Below, piece after piece: positions 34,933 to 44,996 of a stretch of DNA of 64,000 bases; position 1 is the first letter of the stretch; each line of letters begins with the position of its first letter. The translations under genes and the position numbers were made by a program. Under the pieces are notes generated by a model. That model saw only the letters and a list, made by a program, of their open reading frames with translations, was not told where the DNA came from and searched no databases. Origin of the DNA: Agrobacterium tumefaciens (GTDB lineage Bacteria > Pseudomonadota > Alphaproteobacteria > Rhizobiales > Rhizobiaceae); assembly GCF_017726655.1 (NCBI RefSeq), contig NZ_CP072308.1:1240001-1304000 (forward strand), written 5' to 3'.

Positions 34933-35730
34933 ATGTGGTTGATAGCGCAATTGATTTTTCGATGCACGGGGCTGCCGGTGAAATTTGCTAAACGTCTGCT
35001 GCTGGCGATTGCCGTCATCTATCTGCTGCCGGCACTGGCATCGGCCGGGCTGTGGGCCATGAAGGACCATCCGCGCGGCTGGAGCGCCGCCAGATGGTCA
35101 TCGTCAGGCATGCTGCCGCCCGCCTCGAGCGACGGGCAAGCCGCCGTCTACGTTTTTTCCGCCATGACCGGAGGCTTCAAGGGTTCCGTTGCCAGCCACG
35201 CCTGGGTGGTTCTGAAAAAACCTGACGCTACGAGCTATGACCGTTACGACAAGGTGGGCTGGGGCACGCCGATCCGCCACAATGGATATGCGGCGGACGC
35301 CTATTGGTATTCCAACATGCCACGCCAGGTGGTGGCCATTCACGGCGCAGAGGCGGAAAAGCTGATCCCCAAGATCGAAAAGGCGATTGCCGACTATCCC
35401 TATGGCAAGCCGGGCGGCTATCGCATCTATCCCGGCCCCAACTCCAACACCTTCGTCGCCCATGTGCTGCGCAGCGTGCCCGAACTCGGCGTCGTGCTGC
35501 CGCCGGACGCGGTCGGCCGCGACTATCTGCCGGACGGCGCATTCTACCACATCGCCGACGACTGGAAGGATGCAAGCGTTTCCCTCGGCGGGTTGTTCGG
35601 CATTTCGGCGGGTGCGCGCAGCGGCTTCGAGATCAACTTCCTCGGTCTCGTGGCCGGCATCGATTTCGCTCGGCCGGGCGTGAAGATACCGGGACTCGGT
35701 TATTTCGGGGTGGCGGGCATCAGGGCTTGA
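34933..35730 (+). CDS. DUF3750 family membrane-anchored protein
   Basis: A protein of about 265 residues. A hydrophobic segment near the N-terminus (about 20-45, LLLAIAVIYLLPALASAGLWAM) could be a signal anchor. The DUF3750-type body follows: QAAVYVFSAMTGGFKGSVASHAWVVLKKPDATSYDRYDKVGWG, then YSNMPRQVVAIHG, PYGKPGGYRIYPGPNSNTFVAHVLRSVPELGVVLPPDAVGRDY. The conserved His/Asn residues resemble an NlpC/transglutaminase-like arrangement, but the function is unknown. A GTG at 34978 with GGGG before it is an alternative start. It is divergent from the asparaginase gene and convergent (4 nt) with the chloride channel gene. Confidence 0.72.
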   Translation: MWLIAQLIFRCTGLPVKFAKRLLLAIAVIYLLPALASAGLWAMKDHPRGWSAARWSSSGMLPPASSDGQAAVYVFSAMTGGFKGSVASHAWVVLKKPDATSYDRYDKVGWGTPIRHNGYAADAYWYSNMPRQVVAIHGAEAEKLIPKIEKAIADYPYGKPGGYRIYPGPNSNTFVAHVLRSVPELGVVLPPDAVGRDYLPDGAFYHIADDWKDASVSLGGLFGISAGARSGFEINFLGLVAGIDFARPGVKIPGLGYFGVAGIRA

Positions 35731-35734
35731 GACA

Positions 35735-37078
35735 TCACGTTTCAGTGGCCTGAGCGGCGCGTCTGGCGCGAATGCTCTGGGCGATGAAGACCCGTGACAG
35801 GCCGTGATAAAGCGGTTCGCGAGAAAAAAGCCGAGACGTGAGATATCCCAGCATCGATGCGGCCATGATGGGTATGACGCCCTCATGATTGCCGGTCATT
35901 TCGAGAATGATGACAAAGGCCGTCATCGGCGCCTGAACCACGCCAGCGAAATATCCCGCCATGCCGACGATGGCACCAAGGCCGATGCTTGTACCGAGCA
36001 GGCCGGCCATGGTGCTGCCGAAACCCGCACCGACCGACAGCGATGGCGCGAAAATGCCGCCGGGGATGCCAGACATCATGGCCAGGAAAGTCGCCGCCAG
36101 CTTTTCGATGAAGAAGAAAGACGGCGCAGCCTCCCCCTCTATCGCCGCACGGGCCTGCTCGTAACCGGTTCCGAACGTCGCGCCACCTGTTGCGATGCCG
36201 ATGACGGCGGAAGCAAGGCCGCAAGCTGCCGCAACAGCGAGCATCCGCTTCAGCGGCATGGTCTGGGCGAAACGGCGGATACGCGCAGAGAGGCGCAAAG
36301 CACCAGCGCTGAAAAGAGCGCCGAATGCACCACCGCCGACACCGCAGACAAGCACCAGCAGCCAGTCCATCGTCGTTTTCGCCATGACCGAACTGGTGCC
36401 GAAATAGGTATAGCTGCCCACCAGAGCCAGCGAGGCGAGGCCCGACAGGATGACGGCTGTCAGCACAAGGCCGTTGGCGCGGGATTCATAAGTCTTGCTC
36501 ATCTCCTCGATGGCAAAGACGATGCCTGCCAGCGGTGTGTTGAAGGCCGCCGCTATGCCCGCCGCCGAGCCGGCGAGGATGAGACCCTTTGCCTGCGCCA
36601 TACCGCCCCAGCGGGCGGCCTGCAGCATGATGGAGGCCCCGACCTGAACGGTCGGTCCTTCACGGCCAATCGACGCTCCGGACAATAGACCGGCGACCGT
36701 CAGCACAACCTTGCCAAAAGCAAGCTTCAGCGACAGAAGCCGCGAACGATCCGCGTCGTCGCGCAGGTGCCGGGCGGCGATGGCCTGTGGAATGCCGCTA
36801 CCGCCGGCATTGGGGAAAACCGTGATCGCGAGCCAGGCGCAAAGGGTGAAGCCGAGGGGCGTGATGATGAGCGGCAGCAGAAACGCCCATTTGCCTGAGG
36901 ACGTCGCTGCGAAGAAAAGGTGCTGGGCGCGGTCCGCCGCCCATGCGAAACCCACGCTGATAAGGCCGACGGCAATAGCCCCAACCCAGAAAACCGCCCT
37001 TGGCTTCCAAATCCGCCATGAACCCCAGACGACACGGGAGCGGCGGAGCATTTTCAGCTTTTTGTAGTCAACGGGCAT
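35735..37078 (-). CDS. ClC-family chloride channel/proton antiporter
   Basis: A 447-residue ClC protein with the chloride-selectivity motifs. These are GSGIP (about residue 80, in NAGGSGIPQAI), GREGP with the gating glutamate (ASIGREGPTVQVG, about 120) and GGIFAPSLSVGAG (about 335). About 17 helical membrane segments are expected. It moves Cl- (or F-) across the inner membrane, with possible H+ coupling. The start at 37078 fits the family; upstream open sequence runs to 37414 over the region containing the antitoxin gene on the other strand. No CBS domains follow the pore. Confidence 0.88.
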   Translation of the reverse strand: MPVDYKKLKMLRRSRVVWGSWRIWKPRAVFWVGAIAVGLISVGFAWAADRAQHLFFAATSSGKWAFLLPLIITPLGFTLCAWLAITVFPNAGGSGIPQAIAARHLRDDADRSRLLSLKLAFGKVVLTVAGLLSGASIGREGPTVQVGASIMLQAARWGGMAQAKGLILAGSAAGIAAAFNTPLAGIVFAIEEMSKTYESRANGLVLTAVILSGLASLALVGSYTYFGTSSVMAKTTMDWLLVLVCGVGGGAFGALFSAGALRLSARIRRFAQTMPLKRMLAVAAACGLASAVIGIATGGATFGTGYEQARAAIEGEAAPSFFFIEKLAATFLAMMSGIPGGIFAPSLSVGAGFGSTMAGLLGTSIGLGAIVGMAGYFAGVVQAPMTAFVIILEMTGNHEGVIPIMAASMLGYLTSRLFSREPLYHGLSRVFIAQSIRARRAAQATET

Positions 37079-37223
37079 GGCGGTCCAGATCGGTGATTTC
37101 GGTACAGAAGGGTAGGACGGCCTTTTATCTGCCTGGATATCCAGGTTTGCAAGTTTTGCGTTTGACTCTTTCCAGGAGGTGAAAGAAGATGTGCATCGCA
37201 AATGCAACGCATAGAGAGACAAG

Positions 37224-37496
37224 ATGAAAACCGCAACGTTGCCTTCACTGCGTGTTACCGCCGATTTTCGTGAAGCTGCAGAAAGTGTGCTGAAGGATGG
37301 TGAAACACTGTCGTCCTTCGTTGAAAACTCTGTAAGGCGGGAAGTTGAAATCCGTAAATCGCAGGCGGAGTTCATTGCACGTGGGCTGGCGTCACTTGAG
37401 GAATCCAAACGCACGGGGATTTTTTATTCCGCCGAAGAGGTCCATGCGGAACTGCGGGCGATGCTCGCAGCCAAGAAAGCTGAGCGCGGCCAGTGA
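37224..37496 (+). CDS. ParD/YlcI-YnfO-like antitoxin
   Basis: A 90-residue protein with a ribbon-helix-helix-like start (TATLPSLRVTADFREAAESVLKDGETLSSFVENSVRREVEIRKSQ) and a C-terminal toxin-binding helix (AEEVHAELRAMLAAKKAE). It overlaps the downstream toxin start by 4 nt (GTGA), as in type II toxin-antitoxin operons. It should repress its own operon and neutralise the toxin. Confidence 0.8.
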   Translation: MKTATLPSLRVTADFREAAESVLKDGETLSSFVENSVRREVEIRKSQAEFIARGLASLEESKRTGIFYSAEEVHAELRAMLAAKKAERGQ

Positions 37497-37792
37497 CGTT
37501 CAATCTCCGGTATACGATTGTAGCCAGAGCAGACATAACCCGGCTATATAATTTTCTACTGGAAAAGGATTTTTCGACGGCGGAAAAAGCCGTGGACCGC
37601 ATTATTTCGACGATTGAGGGACTGAGCGAATTTCCTTTCGCAACGCGCAAGGCGCCGGGGCACAACGCAATCTTACGGGAACTGATCGTTCCATTCGGAT
37701 CTTCCGGTTACATCGCCCTCATTCAAATCGAAGATGCGGAAACAGTCTCCATCCTCGCAATCCGCCACCAGCGCGAGGACGATTATCTTTAA
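37493..37792 (+). CDS. RelE/ParE-superfamily toxin
   Basis: A 99-residue RelE/ParE toxin that begins at a GTG overlapping the antitoxin stop. Family features are RYTIVARADITRLYNFLLEKDFSTAEKAVDRIISTIEGLSEFPFATRKAPG and the final VSILAIRHQREDDYL, with the conserved R-H pair. ParE toxins inhibit gyrase and RelE toxins cut mRNA; the sequence looks closer to ParE. It forms a two-gene module with the upstream antitoxin. Confidence 0.82.
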   Translation: MTFNLRYTIVARADITRLYNFLLEKDFSTAEKAVDRIISTIEGLSEFPFATRKAPGHNAILRELIVPFGSSGYIALIQIEDAETVSILAIRHQREDDYL

Positions 37793-37909
37793 GCATCTGT
37801 CAATTAAATATTGAAAAGATATGTCCATTTAAATATTAAATACACTCAATCAATAATACTTTGAATTTTCGGATTTATATTTATATTAATGTTATCAACA
37901 GGATTTAAA
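37793..37909. other. AT-rich intergenic segment
   Basis: About 117 bp made mostly of A and T, far below the surrounding GC content. It lies between the ParE-like gene and the orphan gene. It probably holds the promoter of the orphan gene and hints at recent acquisition. Confidence 0.6.
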
Positions 37910-38425
37910 ATGGCGCTTAACTACGACACCCAGGTAGAATTAATTTTTCCGGCCGTTCTTTTTCAAGATTCAAATGCGGCCGCAATCTTGATGAAGGCAG
38001 GTATCGATATCGAATCGCCCACCAATAAGATATTATTGTTCACAGATTCACGGACTGTCGCGGCACTGAACGCGGCGGACGAAAATGTCAAAACGGCGTT
38101 ATCTAATAGCGGGATCGGTCTCGTTTTATTCGGAAGCAATATTCAGCTCAGGGTCGATTTTCTCTTTGAAGCATTGCGTGAAGTGTCTGCGAAATATGCC
38201 GGGGAACCTCTTAACCTTGCGATCCTGGATATCATGCGTTTTGTACGTTCAGGGATGATGGGAAAGCTAAATCCGAATCCTTTCGCATCCCAACTCCCCC
38301 CTTCTTCAGAAAAATTCGATCTGTCCGCCGCCTTAATGGCAATGGCCTCACCTGAACAAATGAACAAGCCAAAAGCGCCTGAACATCGGAGCCCTTTCCG
38401 AATATTCGGACGGCGAAAATCGTAG
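37910..38425 (+). CDS. Orphan hypothetical protein
   Basis: A 171-residue protein that I do not recognise. It starts at the ATG at 37910 with AGGA 6 nt upstream; an ATG seven codons earlier is possible. It seems soluble and mixed alpha/beta, with a hydrophobic NKILLFTDSRTVAALNAADENV and IGLVLFGSNIQLRVDFLF. It ends in a basic tail (RSPFRIFGRRKS). No signal peptide or known motif was seen. Its codons are more AT-rich than those of its neighbours, and it follows the toxin-antitoxin pair, so it may be part of a small acquired island. Confidence 0.6.
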   Translation: MALNYDTQVELIFPAVLFQDSNAAAILMKAGIDIESPTNKILLFTDSRTVAALNAADENVKTALSNSGIGLVLFGSNIQLRVDFLFEALREVSAKYAGEPLNLAILDIMRFVRSGMMGKLNPNPFASQLPPSSEKFDLSAALMAMASPEQMNKPKAPEHRSPFRIFGRRKS

Positions 38426-38498
38426 ATCTTTACTCTGAGATCAAAACAGTAGGCTATTGCCAGCTTTTGTCCCAGTGGTGAAGGATGATGAAATGCAT

Positions 38499-40148
38499 TC
38501 ACCGGTCGCTGACGGCCGCGCGCGGGTTTACCCATGGCTCCTGATTGGAACGCGGCAGCGGGGTTTTGCCGAGAATGTGGTCCGCCGCCTTTTCGCCGGT
38601 CATGATCGACGGGCCGTTCAGGTTACCATAGGTCACGTGCGGGAAGATCGAGCTGTCTGCAACACGCAGGCCCTCCACACCGATCACGCGGCATTCGGGA
38701 TCGACAACCGCCATCGGGTCGTTCCTGTCGCCCATGCGGCAGGTGCCGCAGGGATGGTAGGCGCTTTCCAGATGCTCGCGCAGGAAGGCGTCAATCTGGT
38801 CGTCCGTCTCGATGCTCTCACCCGGCTGGATTTCCGGCCCGCGAAAATCGTCGAATGCCTTCTGGCCGAAGATTTCGCGGGTCAGGCGCACGCAATGGCG
38901 GAATTTTTCCCAATCTTCAGGGTGGCTCATATAGTTGAAGCGAATGACGGGCTCGTCTGAGGGATCGGCGGAGCGCAGCGTGACGTTGCCGCGTGATTTC
39001 GACAGGTTGTAGCCGACATGCGCCTGAAAACCATGGCTTTTCGCCGCCGCCTTGCCGTCGTATGAAATGGCGACGGGCAGGAAATGATACTGTATATCCG
39101 GCTGCTTGAGCCCGGGGGCGGAGCGCAGGAAGGCGCAGGCCTCGAACTGGTTGGAAGCACCGAGGCCGCCTTTCGACAGCAGCCATTGCGCACCGGCCAC
39201 GCCCTGCCAGAACCAGGGCAGCCACGAATAAAGCGACACCGGCTTGGTGGACACCTGCTGGAAATAAAACTCCATATGGTCCTGAAGATTTGCGCCGACG
39301 CCGGGGCGATCCGCCTTCACCTCAATGCCCATGTCTTTGAGATGCGCGGCAGGGCCGATGCCCGAGAGCATCAGCAGCTTCGGCGAATTGAAGGAGGAAG
39401 CCGAAACGATGACCTCGCGACCCGCCTTGATGGTCTCCACCACACCCTTGCGCTCGATTTCGACAGCGACGGCGCGACCGTTTTCGATGACCACCTTGCG
39501 GGCGAAACCGTTGACCAGCGTGACATTGCCGCGTTTCAGCGCCGGTTTCAGATAGGCGTTCGCAGCAGACCAGCGGCGGCCATTGTGAATGGTCTGCTCC
39601 ATCAGGCCAAAGCCTTCCTGTTTGGAGCCGTTATAGTCATCGGTCAGTTCAAACCCCGCCTGCGCGCCCGCCTGAATGAAGGCGTGGAAAAGCGGATTGC
39701 TGACCGGCCCGCGCTGCACATGCAGCGGCCCATCCGTGCCACGCCAGCCTTCTTCGCCGCCATGGCTGTGTTCCATGCGCTTGAAGTAAGGCAGCACATC
39801 CGCATAGGCCCAGCCATGCGCACCGAGTTCTTCCCAGCGGTTGAAATCCTCGGCATGACCGCGCACGTAAACCAGGCCGTTGATGGAGGAGGAGCCGCCG
39901 ATGACCTTGCCGCGAGGGGCGGTGATGCGGCGATTGTTGAGATTGGGCTCGGGTTCGGAGAGATAACCCCAATTGTAGCGCTTCATGCTCATCGGCCAGG
40001 CGAGCGCCGCCGGCATCTGGATGAAGGGGCCGAAATCGGAACCGCCGGCCTCGATGACGATGACGGAATAGCGACCGTCTTCCGACAGGCGGTAGGCGAT
40101 GGCGGACCCTGCGGAGCCGGAGCCGACGATGACGTAATCTGCTTGCAT
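38499..40148 (-). CDS. betA: Choline dehydrogenase
   Basis: A 549-residue GMC oxidoreductase. The N-terminal FAD motif is [18 protein letters not shown] (6-23). GMC signatures are [20 protein letters not shown] (about 79-98) and the second box in the middle ([17 protein letters not shown]). The C-terminal catalytic block is HPCGTCRMG...[31 protein letters not shown], with the His and Asn pair. It oxidises choline to betaine aldehyde at the membrane. It is the last gene of betI-betB-betA, 79 nt after betB. The stop falls just before AT-rich DNA. Confidence 0.93.
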   Translation of the reverse strand: MQADYVIVGSGSAGSAIAYRLSEDGRYSVIVIEAGGSDFGPFIQMPAALAWPMSMKRYNWGYLSEPEPNLNNRRITAPRGKVIGGSSSINGLVYVRGHAEDFNRWEELGAHGWAYADVLPYFKRMEHSHGGEEGWRGTDGPLHVQRGPVSNPLFHAFIQAGAQAGFELTDDYNGSKQEGFGLMEQTIHNGRRWSAANAYLKPALKRGNVTLVNGFARKVVIENGRAVAVEIERKGVVETIKAGREVIVSASSFNSPKLLMLSGIGPAAHLKDMGIEVKADRPGVGANLQDHMEFYFQQVSTKPVSLYSWLPWFWQGVAGAQWLLSKGGLGASNQFEACAFLRSAPGLKQPDIQYHFLPVAISYDGKAAAKSHGFQAHVGYNLSKSRGNVTLRSADPSDEPVIRFNYMSHPEDWEKFRHCVRLTREIFGQKAFDDFRGPEIQPGESIETDDQIDAFLREHLESAYHPCGTCRMGDRNDPMAVVDPECRVIGVEGLRVADSSIFPHVTYGNLNGPSIMTGEKAADHILGKTPLPRSNQEPWVNPRAAVSDR

Positions 40149-40227
40149 TGTTTGCTCTCTCCGATGAGCGGTTGTTCCGATTAATTGACTGTCAGTGGGT
40201 GGGGCTTCCCCCCCTCTGCCCTGCCAA

Positions 40228-41709
40228 TTAATAAGGCGCTTCCACCTTCCCCGTGTTCACATACACCGTCTTCAACTCGCTATAATGCTCCAGCGCCGCC
40301 GCCGAATTCTCTCGGCCGAAGCCGGATTGCTTGGAGCCGCCGAAGGGGATTTCCACCGGGCAGAGATTGTACGTATTGATCCACAGCGTCCCGGCTTCCA
40401 GCCCATCCACCACCCGGTGGGCGCGGGCGAGGTCGGCGGTGAAGACGCCGCCGGCCAGCCCGAACTCGGTGGCGTTGGCACGGGCGAGAACCTCTTCCTC
40501 GTCGTCAAAATCCAGCACACACATCACAGGGCCGAAGATTTCCTCACGGGCGATGGTCATGTCGTCGGTCACATCCGCGAACACAGTCGGCTGTACATAG
40601 GCGCCCTCACCCGCAACATTGTTGGGGATGCCGCCGCCGGTGATAAGCGTCGCGCCTTCCGCCTTGCCCTTTTCAATGTAGGACAGAACCTTCTCCTGCT
40701 GGGCCTTGGATACGAGCGGGCCGAGATGGGTGGCGTAATCGAGCGGATCGCCAAGGATCATTGCTTCCGTGCGGCTTTTCAGGTTTTCGAGGAAGCGGGC
40801 CTTTGCCTTTTTCTGCACGAAAACCCGCGTGCCGTTCGAACAGACCTGACCGGACGAATAGAAATTGCCGAGCATCGCACCGCCGACAGCGCTTTCGATA
40901 TCGGCGTCGTCAAAGACGATCAGCGGCGACTTGCCGCCAAGTTCCATGGTGACATGCTTCAGATGCCCCGCAGCGGCAGCGGCAACCTTGCGACCGGTCG
41001 GCACCGAGCCGGTGAGAGAAACCTTGGCGACATCGGGATGATTGACGAGCAGCGGGCCAGTATCACGATCGCCCTGGATGACGTTAAACAGACCCTTTGG
41101 CAGCCCGGCTTCGATCAGGATTTCGGCAATCTTCAGGGCACCGAGCGGCGTGTTTTCCGAGGGCTTGAAGACCATGGCATTGCCGGCGACGAGTGCGGGG
41201 GCGGCCTTCCAGCAGGCGATCTGCTGCGGATAGTTCCACGCGCCGATGCCGACGCAGACGCCGAGCGGCACACGTTTCGTATAGGCGAAATCGCCGCCAA
41301 GCGGGATGTAATCGCCATTCAGCGCGGAAGGCGCGATGCCGCCGAAAAATTCGAGGGCATCCGCACCCGAGGTCGGATCGGCGACAATCGTTTCCTGAAT
41401 AGGCTTGCCCGTATCCAGCGTCTCCAGCGTCGACAGCGCCTCGTTGCGTTCGCGCATGATATCGGCAGCGCGCTTGAGGATGCGGCCACGGGCCATGGGG
41501 CTCATCGCCGCCCATTCCTTCTGGGCGCGTTTTGCGGAGGCGATAGCACGCTCGACGATGGCGGGCGTTGCCGCATGCAGACGTGCAATCACCTCGCCGG
41601 TAGCCGGAAAGATGCTCTCGATGACAGTGCCGGCATTGTCCTCGACATAGTCGCCGTCGATGAAATGCGAGGCTTTCGGCTGCGCCTTAAGCGGCGTGGC
41701 GATGGTCAT
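40228..41709 (-). CDS. betB: Betaine aldehyde dehydrogenase
   Basis: A 493-residue ALDH-superfamily enzyme with the Glu-containing motif [18 protein letters not shown] and the catalytic Cys in [20 protein letters not shown]-like NAD contacts ([28 protein letters not shown]) are also present. It converts betaine aldehyde to glycine betaine with NAD(P)+, an osmoprotection step that follows BetA. AGGAGACTTCGAT precedes the ATG. It sits 11 nt downstream of betI and is co-transcribed. The WINTYN segment matches glycine-betaine-type ALDHs. Confidence 0.93.
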   Translation of the reverse strand: MTIATPLKAQPKASHFIDGDYVEDNAGTVIESIFPATGEVIARLHAATPAIVERAIASAKRAQKEWAAMSPMARGRILKRAADIMRERNEALSTLETLDTGKPIQETIVADPTSGADALEFFGGIAPSALNGDYIPLGGDFAYTKRVPLGVCVGIGAWNYPQQIACWKAAPALVAGNAMVFKPSENTPLGALKIAEILIEAGLPKGLFNVIQGDRDTGPLLVNHPDVAKVSLTGSVPTGRKVAAAAAGHLKHVTMELGGKSPLIVFDDADIESAVGGAMLGNFYSSGQVCSNGTRVFVQKKAKARFLENLKSRTEAMILGDPLDYATHLGPLVSKAQQEKVLSYIEKGKAEGATLITGGGIPNNVAGEGAYVQPTVFADVTDDMTIAREEIFGPVMCVLDFDDEEEVLARANATEFGLAGGVFTADLARAHRVVDGLEAGTLWINTYNLCPVEIPFGGSKQSGFGRENSAAALEHYSELKTVYVNTGKVEAPY

Positions 41710-41720
41710 ATCGAAGTCTC

Positions 41721-42341
41721 CTAAAGAGTGCGGATGGATGGCTTGGCGCGCTGTCCATCGGGAAATGATTTGAGCTGCATGTCGAAATAGTCCTCGACAA
41801 GTGCCGGGGCGGAAGCGATGCCGAGTGGGGCGGACCGCAGGCTGTGCCTGATGTAAAGCCCGTCAATCAGCGCCGCCGCCCCTTCCGCAATGCGCGCGGC
41901 GTCGTCCGGAGGGCAGAGCCGGTTCAGGCTTGCCATGAGATTGGACCGGAGACGGCGGGAATAAATCACCAGCAGGCGGCGGGTTTCTTCCGAGCGCTGC
42001 GCCTCGACATAAAATGCAAGCCATGCCGCCACTGTCTCGGGTGTGAACTGGTCGCTCTGGAAGGAGACATGCACGATAGCACTCAGCCGCTCGCGCGGGC
42101 CGGAAGCGCGGCTCAACGCCGCCACGGCGTCGCACCTGAGGTCGCGCAAGAGGCTGCGGATGGTTTCCAGCAGGAGCTGCTGCTTGCTGCCGAAATAATG
42201 GTGCGCAAGAGCCGCCGACACCCCCGCTTCGCGGGCGATGTCAGACATTGTCACATTCAGCGAACCATGGTGGCCTATGGTGCGTAATGCCGCATCCACC
42301 AGCGCCCTGCGGCGCAGAGGCTCCATTCCGATCTTGGGCAT
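41721..42341 (-). CDS. betI: BetI, TetR-family repressor of choline-betaine genes
   Basis: A 206-residue TetR protein starting [62 protein letters not shown], the BetI signature. The ATG at 42341 is set by AAGGAG 6 nt upstream; an overlapping ATG two codons earlier would leave no spacing. BetI binds the operon promoter and is released by choline. It is first in betIBA. A perfect 20-bp palindrome lies 31 bp upstream. The sulfatase gene betC, present in S. meliloti betICBA, is absent here. Confidence 0.93.
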   Translation of the reverse strand: MPKIGMEPLRRRALVDAALRTIGHHGSLNVTMSDIAREAGVSAALAHHYFGSKQQLLLETIRSLLRDLRCDAVAALSRASGPRERLSAIVHVSFQSDQFTPETVAAWLAFYVEAQRSEETRRLLVIYSRRLRSNLMASLNRLCPPDDAARIAEGAAALIDGLYIRHSLRSAPLGIASAPALVEDYFDMQLKSFPDGQRAKPSIRTL

Positions 42342-42708
42342 CGTCATCTCCTTGATGAAGCGCAAATTATTCTTGATTGATCGATCAATCAATAAAAAAT
42401 GCGCCATTTTATGTCGCTGATTTGCGATGGATCATGTTTTCCTCCGCCGAGAGGTGACAGTTTCACGCCAACAGGCTGGCGGCGCGAAGCGATGTCGTCG
42501 CCCTGCTCAGAGGGGAAAAACTAAACCGTGATATACCGCGAATTGGGAACAGGATGCGTTTCGTGCTATTATGGTCGCTGATACAAATTTCGCTGGAAGC
42601 GGCGCCAGACGAAAGACGATAAAAAAGCCCGCCATAGACCACGACGGCAAGCGATCCGAATTGGAATCGACGCACCGCTCGCAGCGTTTAAAGAAGGGAG
42701 TGATATGC
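42342..42708. other. Region between betI and an orphan antitoxin
   Basis: This is 367 bp. The left part (42342-42400) is the betI promoter with its palindrome. The middle, 42410-42690, shows only shadow frames and no recognisable element. The right end has a GGGAG ribosome site for the ParD-like gene. Confidence 0.5.
42373..42392. promoter_or_regulatory. Perfect 20-bp palindrome, BetI operator candidate
   Basis: TTGATTGATCGATCAATCAA is fully self-complementary and sits 31 bp upstream of the betI start, in AT-rich DNA. TetR repressors bind palindromes of this size. Position and symmetry identify it as the likely BetI autoregulatory site. Confidence 0.7.
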
Positions 42709-42942
42709 ATGCCCATGGTAACAGTATCGATTTCCCCGGAACAGGCAGCAAGAATGCGCGAAGCCGTGAACTGCGGCGCTTATGCCTCCGGCAGCGAGGT
42801 GGTTCGCGAGGCGTTGCGTCTTTGGGCGGCTTCCACCGCGCATGGCGCCGGCACCTCACGGCAGGATGCCGACGCTGACAGAGAGCGCCTGGATGTGGCC
42901 GATCTTTATGCCGCCCATAGCGCACACGCGCGCCGGGCCTGA
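42709..42942 (+). CDS. Orphan ParD/CC2985-type ribbon-helix-helix antitoxin
   Basis: A 77-residue protein with a ribbon-helix-helix start MPMVTVSISPEQAARMREAVNCGAYASGSEVVREALRLW (1-39), typical of ParD-type antitoxins, and a charged tail. The ATG at 42709 has GGGAG 8 nt upstream; an ATG two codons on is an alternative. No ParE-like toxin follows; the next gene is the EAL-GGDEF gene. The protein might act as a stand-alone repressor or remain from a broken pair. Confidence 0.7.
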   Translation: MPMVTVSISPEQAARMREAVNCGAYASGSEVVREALRLWAASTAHGAGTSRQDADADRERLDVADLYAAHSAHARRA

Positions 42943-42995
42943 TATTCAGCGTAGCAACCCCTTGATATAAAAGGGTTTGCAACAAAAACTTCACG

Positions 42996-43020
42996 AAAGC
43001 TTCACAGTGATGAAAGCTTT
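42996..43020 (+). terminator. Hairpin downstream of the orphan antitoxin gene
   Basis: A 7-bp stem (42996-43002 with 43014-43020) is followed by TT and TG. About 30 bp upstream is another imperfect pair, CAACCCCTTG/AAAAGGGTTTG. Either could end the antitoxin transcript. Confidence 0.35.
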
Positions 43021-43105
43021 TGTTGACCTGTGATCTGCGATTGTTCGTCCAAAAATAATGGGCCTCGTGGCTTAAAGCCCGGGGAAGGACAGGAGCGGAG
43101 ACAAA

Positions 43106-44908
43106 ATGCAGGCCGTCACGCTGGAGAACGATGCCATCAGGCGCTTCGCTTCCGGGCACATGTTTCCTATGGCAAAGCTGGTGCTGGAAACGGCATTTCA
43201 GCCGATTGTCGAGGCAACGACAGGCACGATTTTCGGTTATGAATCGCTGATGCGCGGCCATGACCGGCTGGGTTTTCCCAATCCGCTGGCGCTTCTCGAT
43301 CAGGCTGCTGCCGATGGCGAGTTGAAGGCCTTCGAGCAGATGCTCGCAAGCAGGGCGCTGGCGAAATTTTCCACCCTGCCCGACTTCTCCTCCGCCACGC
43401 TTTTCCTCAATCTCGATGTGCGGCTCATTCCGAATGGCGATGTCATTCTCGACAAGCTCGTCGGCCATCTGGCCCGTGCAGGCATTCCCGCCTCCTCCAT
43501 CTGCTTTGAGCTTTCCGAACGGTTCGACAATACCAGCGTCCCTGAATTCACGTCGCTGATCGCCCGCATGCGCAAGGAAGGTTTCAAGCTGGCGATCGAC
43601 GATTTCGGCGCCGGCCACGGCGAAATGAAGCTGCTCTGCGACTTCCCGCTGGATTACCTCAAGATCGACCGGCATTTCATTTCCGGTCTCGACCATCAGC
43701 CCCGCAAGCAGCACCTCGTGCGCAACATCGTCAACATCGCCCATGTTCTCGGCGTGCGCGTGATTGCCGAGGGCATCGAAACCGAAGCGGAATTTCTTAC
43801 CTGCCGCGAATTCGGCGTCGATCTGGTGCAGGGCTGGCTGATCGCCAAGCCGACGGTCTTTACCAGCGAATTGCCAGAGAGTTTCCCGCACCTGAACCGC
43901 ATGGGCGTGGCGCGGCGCAACAGCCAGACGCTGGACGAGATTTTGATCCGTCGCGAGATCGAGCGCCTGCCCACCGTTTTCGAACATGACAGTGTCGACA
44001 GCGTCTTTGAGCTCTTCCGCAGAAACCCGCAGCAGGCCTTCTTCCCGGTTCTCAACGCCAATGGCGAACCGCGCGGCGTTATCAACGAATATCACCTCAA
44101 GGAATATATCTACCGGCCCTTTGGCCGTGACCTGCTCAAGAACAAGATCTATGAGCGTACCATTTCTCATTTCGTCGACCCCGCACCAATCGTCGGGCTT
44201 GACGCCGATGCGGACCAGTTGATGAACATGTTCGCCAGCATGGGCGGCAGCGCTTGCATCATCCTCACCGAAAACATGCGGTATGCCGGCATCGTCTCTG
44301 CCGCTTCGCTGATCAAGGTCATCAATGAAAAGCAGCTGAAGATGGCGCAGGACCAGAACCCGCTGACGGCGTTGCCGGGCAACCGGGCGATTGGCGGCTT
44401 CATTGCCGACAGCTGCAGCGACGGCGACGAGACGCGTTTCTTCTGCTATTGCGACTTCGATAATTTCAAGCCCTTCAACGACAAATACGGCTTCAACGCT
44501 GGCGACCACGCCATCACCCTGTTTTCGGCGCTGATGCGGCGTTACTTTTTCGCCGGGGACTGCTTCCTTGGCCATATTGGCGGCGACGACTTTTTCATTG
44601 GCGTGCGTGACTGGTCCGTCGAAGAGCTGACGGAAATACTCGGGCGGCTGCTCAGCGATTTCCACGACGATGTCGCCGGGCTCTATTCCGACGAAGACCG
44701 TGCCGCCGGATGCATGAAGGGCCAGGACCGCAACGGCAATGAACGGGACTTTGCGCTGCTGCGCTGCTCCATCGGCGTCCTCACCTTGCCGAAAGGATCG
44801 ATCATCGCCAATCCCGAGCGGATCGGCAGAGAGATTGCCGGCGTCAAGGCGGCCGCAAAAGAAAACGAAGGTGGTCTCGTTGTCAGAGTATTCGGCGAGG
44901 CAAACTGA
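43106..44908 (+). CDS. EAL-CBS-GGDEF c-di-GMP signalling protein
   Basis: A 600-residue soluble protein. An N-terminal EAL domain (about 25-265) has YESLMRG (E46, S for A), [30 protein letters not shown] and a late E-GIET site. The middle (about 280-410) looks like a CBS pair. The C-terminal GGDEF domain (about 415-600) has the motif GGDDF, not GGDEF. The EAL residues for Mg/Mn and c-di-GMP appear intact, so phosphodiesterase activity is plausible. The GGDDF site may bind GTP or be a weak cyclase. The order EAL first, GGDEF last is the reverse of the common one. No membrane segment is present. Confidence 0.85.
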   Translation: MQAVTLENDAIRRFASGHMFPMAKLVLETAFQPIVEATTGTIFGYESLMRGHDRLGFPNPLALLDQAAADGELKAFEQMLASRALAKFSTLPDFSSATLFLNLDVRLIPNGDVILDKLVGHLARAGIPASSICFELSERFDNTSVPEFTSLIARMRKEGFKLAIDDFGAGHGEMKLLCDFPLDYLKIDRHFISGLDHQPRKQHLVRNIVNIAHVLGVRVIAEGIETEAEFLTCREFGVDLVQGWLIAKPTVFTSELPESFPHLNRMGVARRNSQTLDEILIRREIERLPTVFEHDSVDSVFELFRRNPQQAFFPVLNANGEPRGVINEYHLKEYIYRPFGRDLLKNKIYERTISHFVDPAPIVGLDADADQLMNMFASMGGSACIILTENMRYAGIVSAASLIKVINEKQLKMAQDQNPLTALPGNRAIGGFIADSCSDGDETRFFCYCDFDNFKPFNDKYGFNAGDHAITLFSALMRRYFFAGDCFLGHIGGDDFFIGVRDWSVEELTEILGRLLSDFHDDVAGLYSDEDRAAGCMKGQDRNGNERDFALLRCSIGVLTLPKGSIIANPERIGREIAGVKAAAKENEGGLVVRVFGEAN

Positions 44909-44996
44909 CATCAGCGACAAACGGCCTCCTTCCATCGGGCGTCCATCTGACCTACATCTTCAGATAACGCTGATAAGTAAGGAGTTGCTCCCGGCC

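Noticed and set aside
42569..44935. 788-codon frame opposite the EAL-GGDEF gene
   Set aside because: It is antisense to a clear multi-domain protein and has no recognisable domain of its own; typical of high-GC codon bias.
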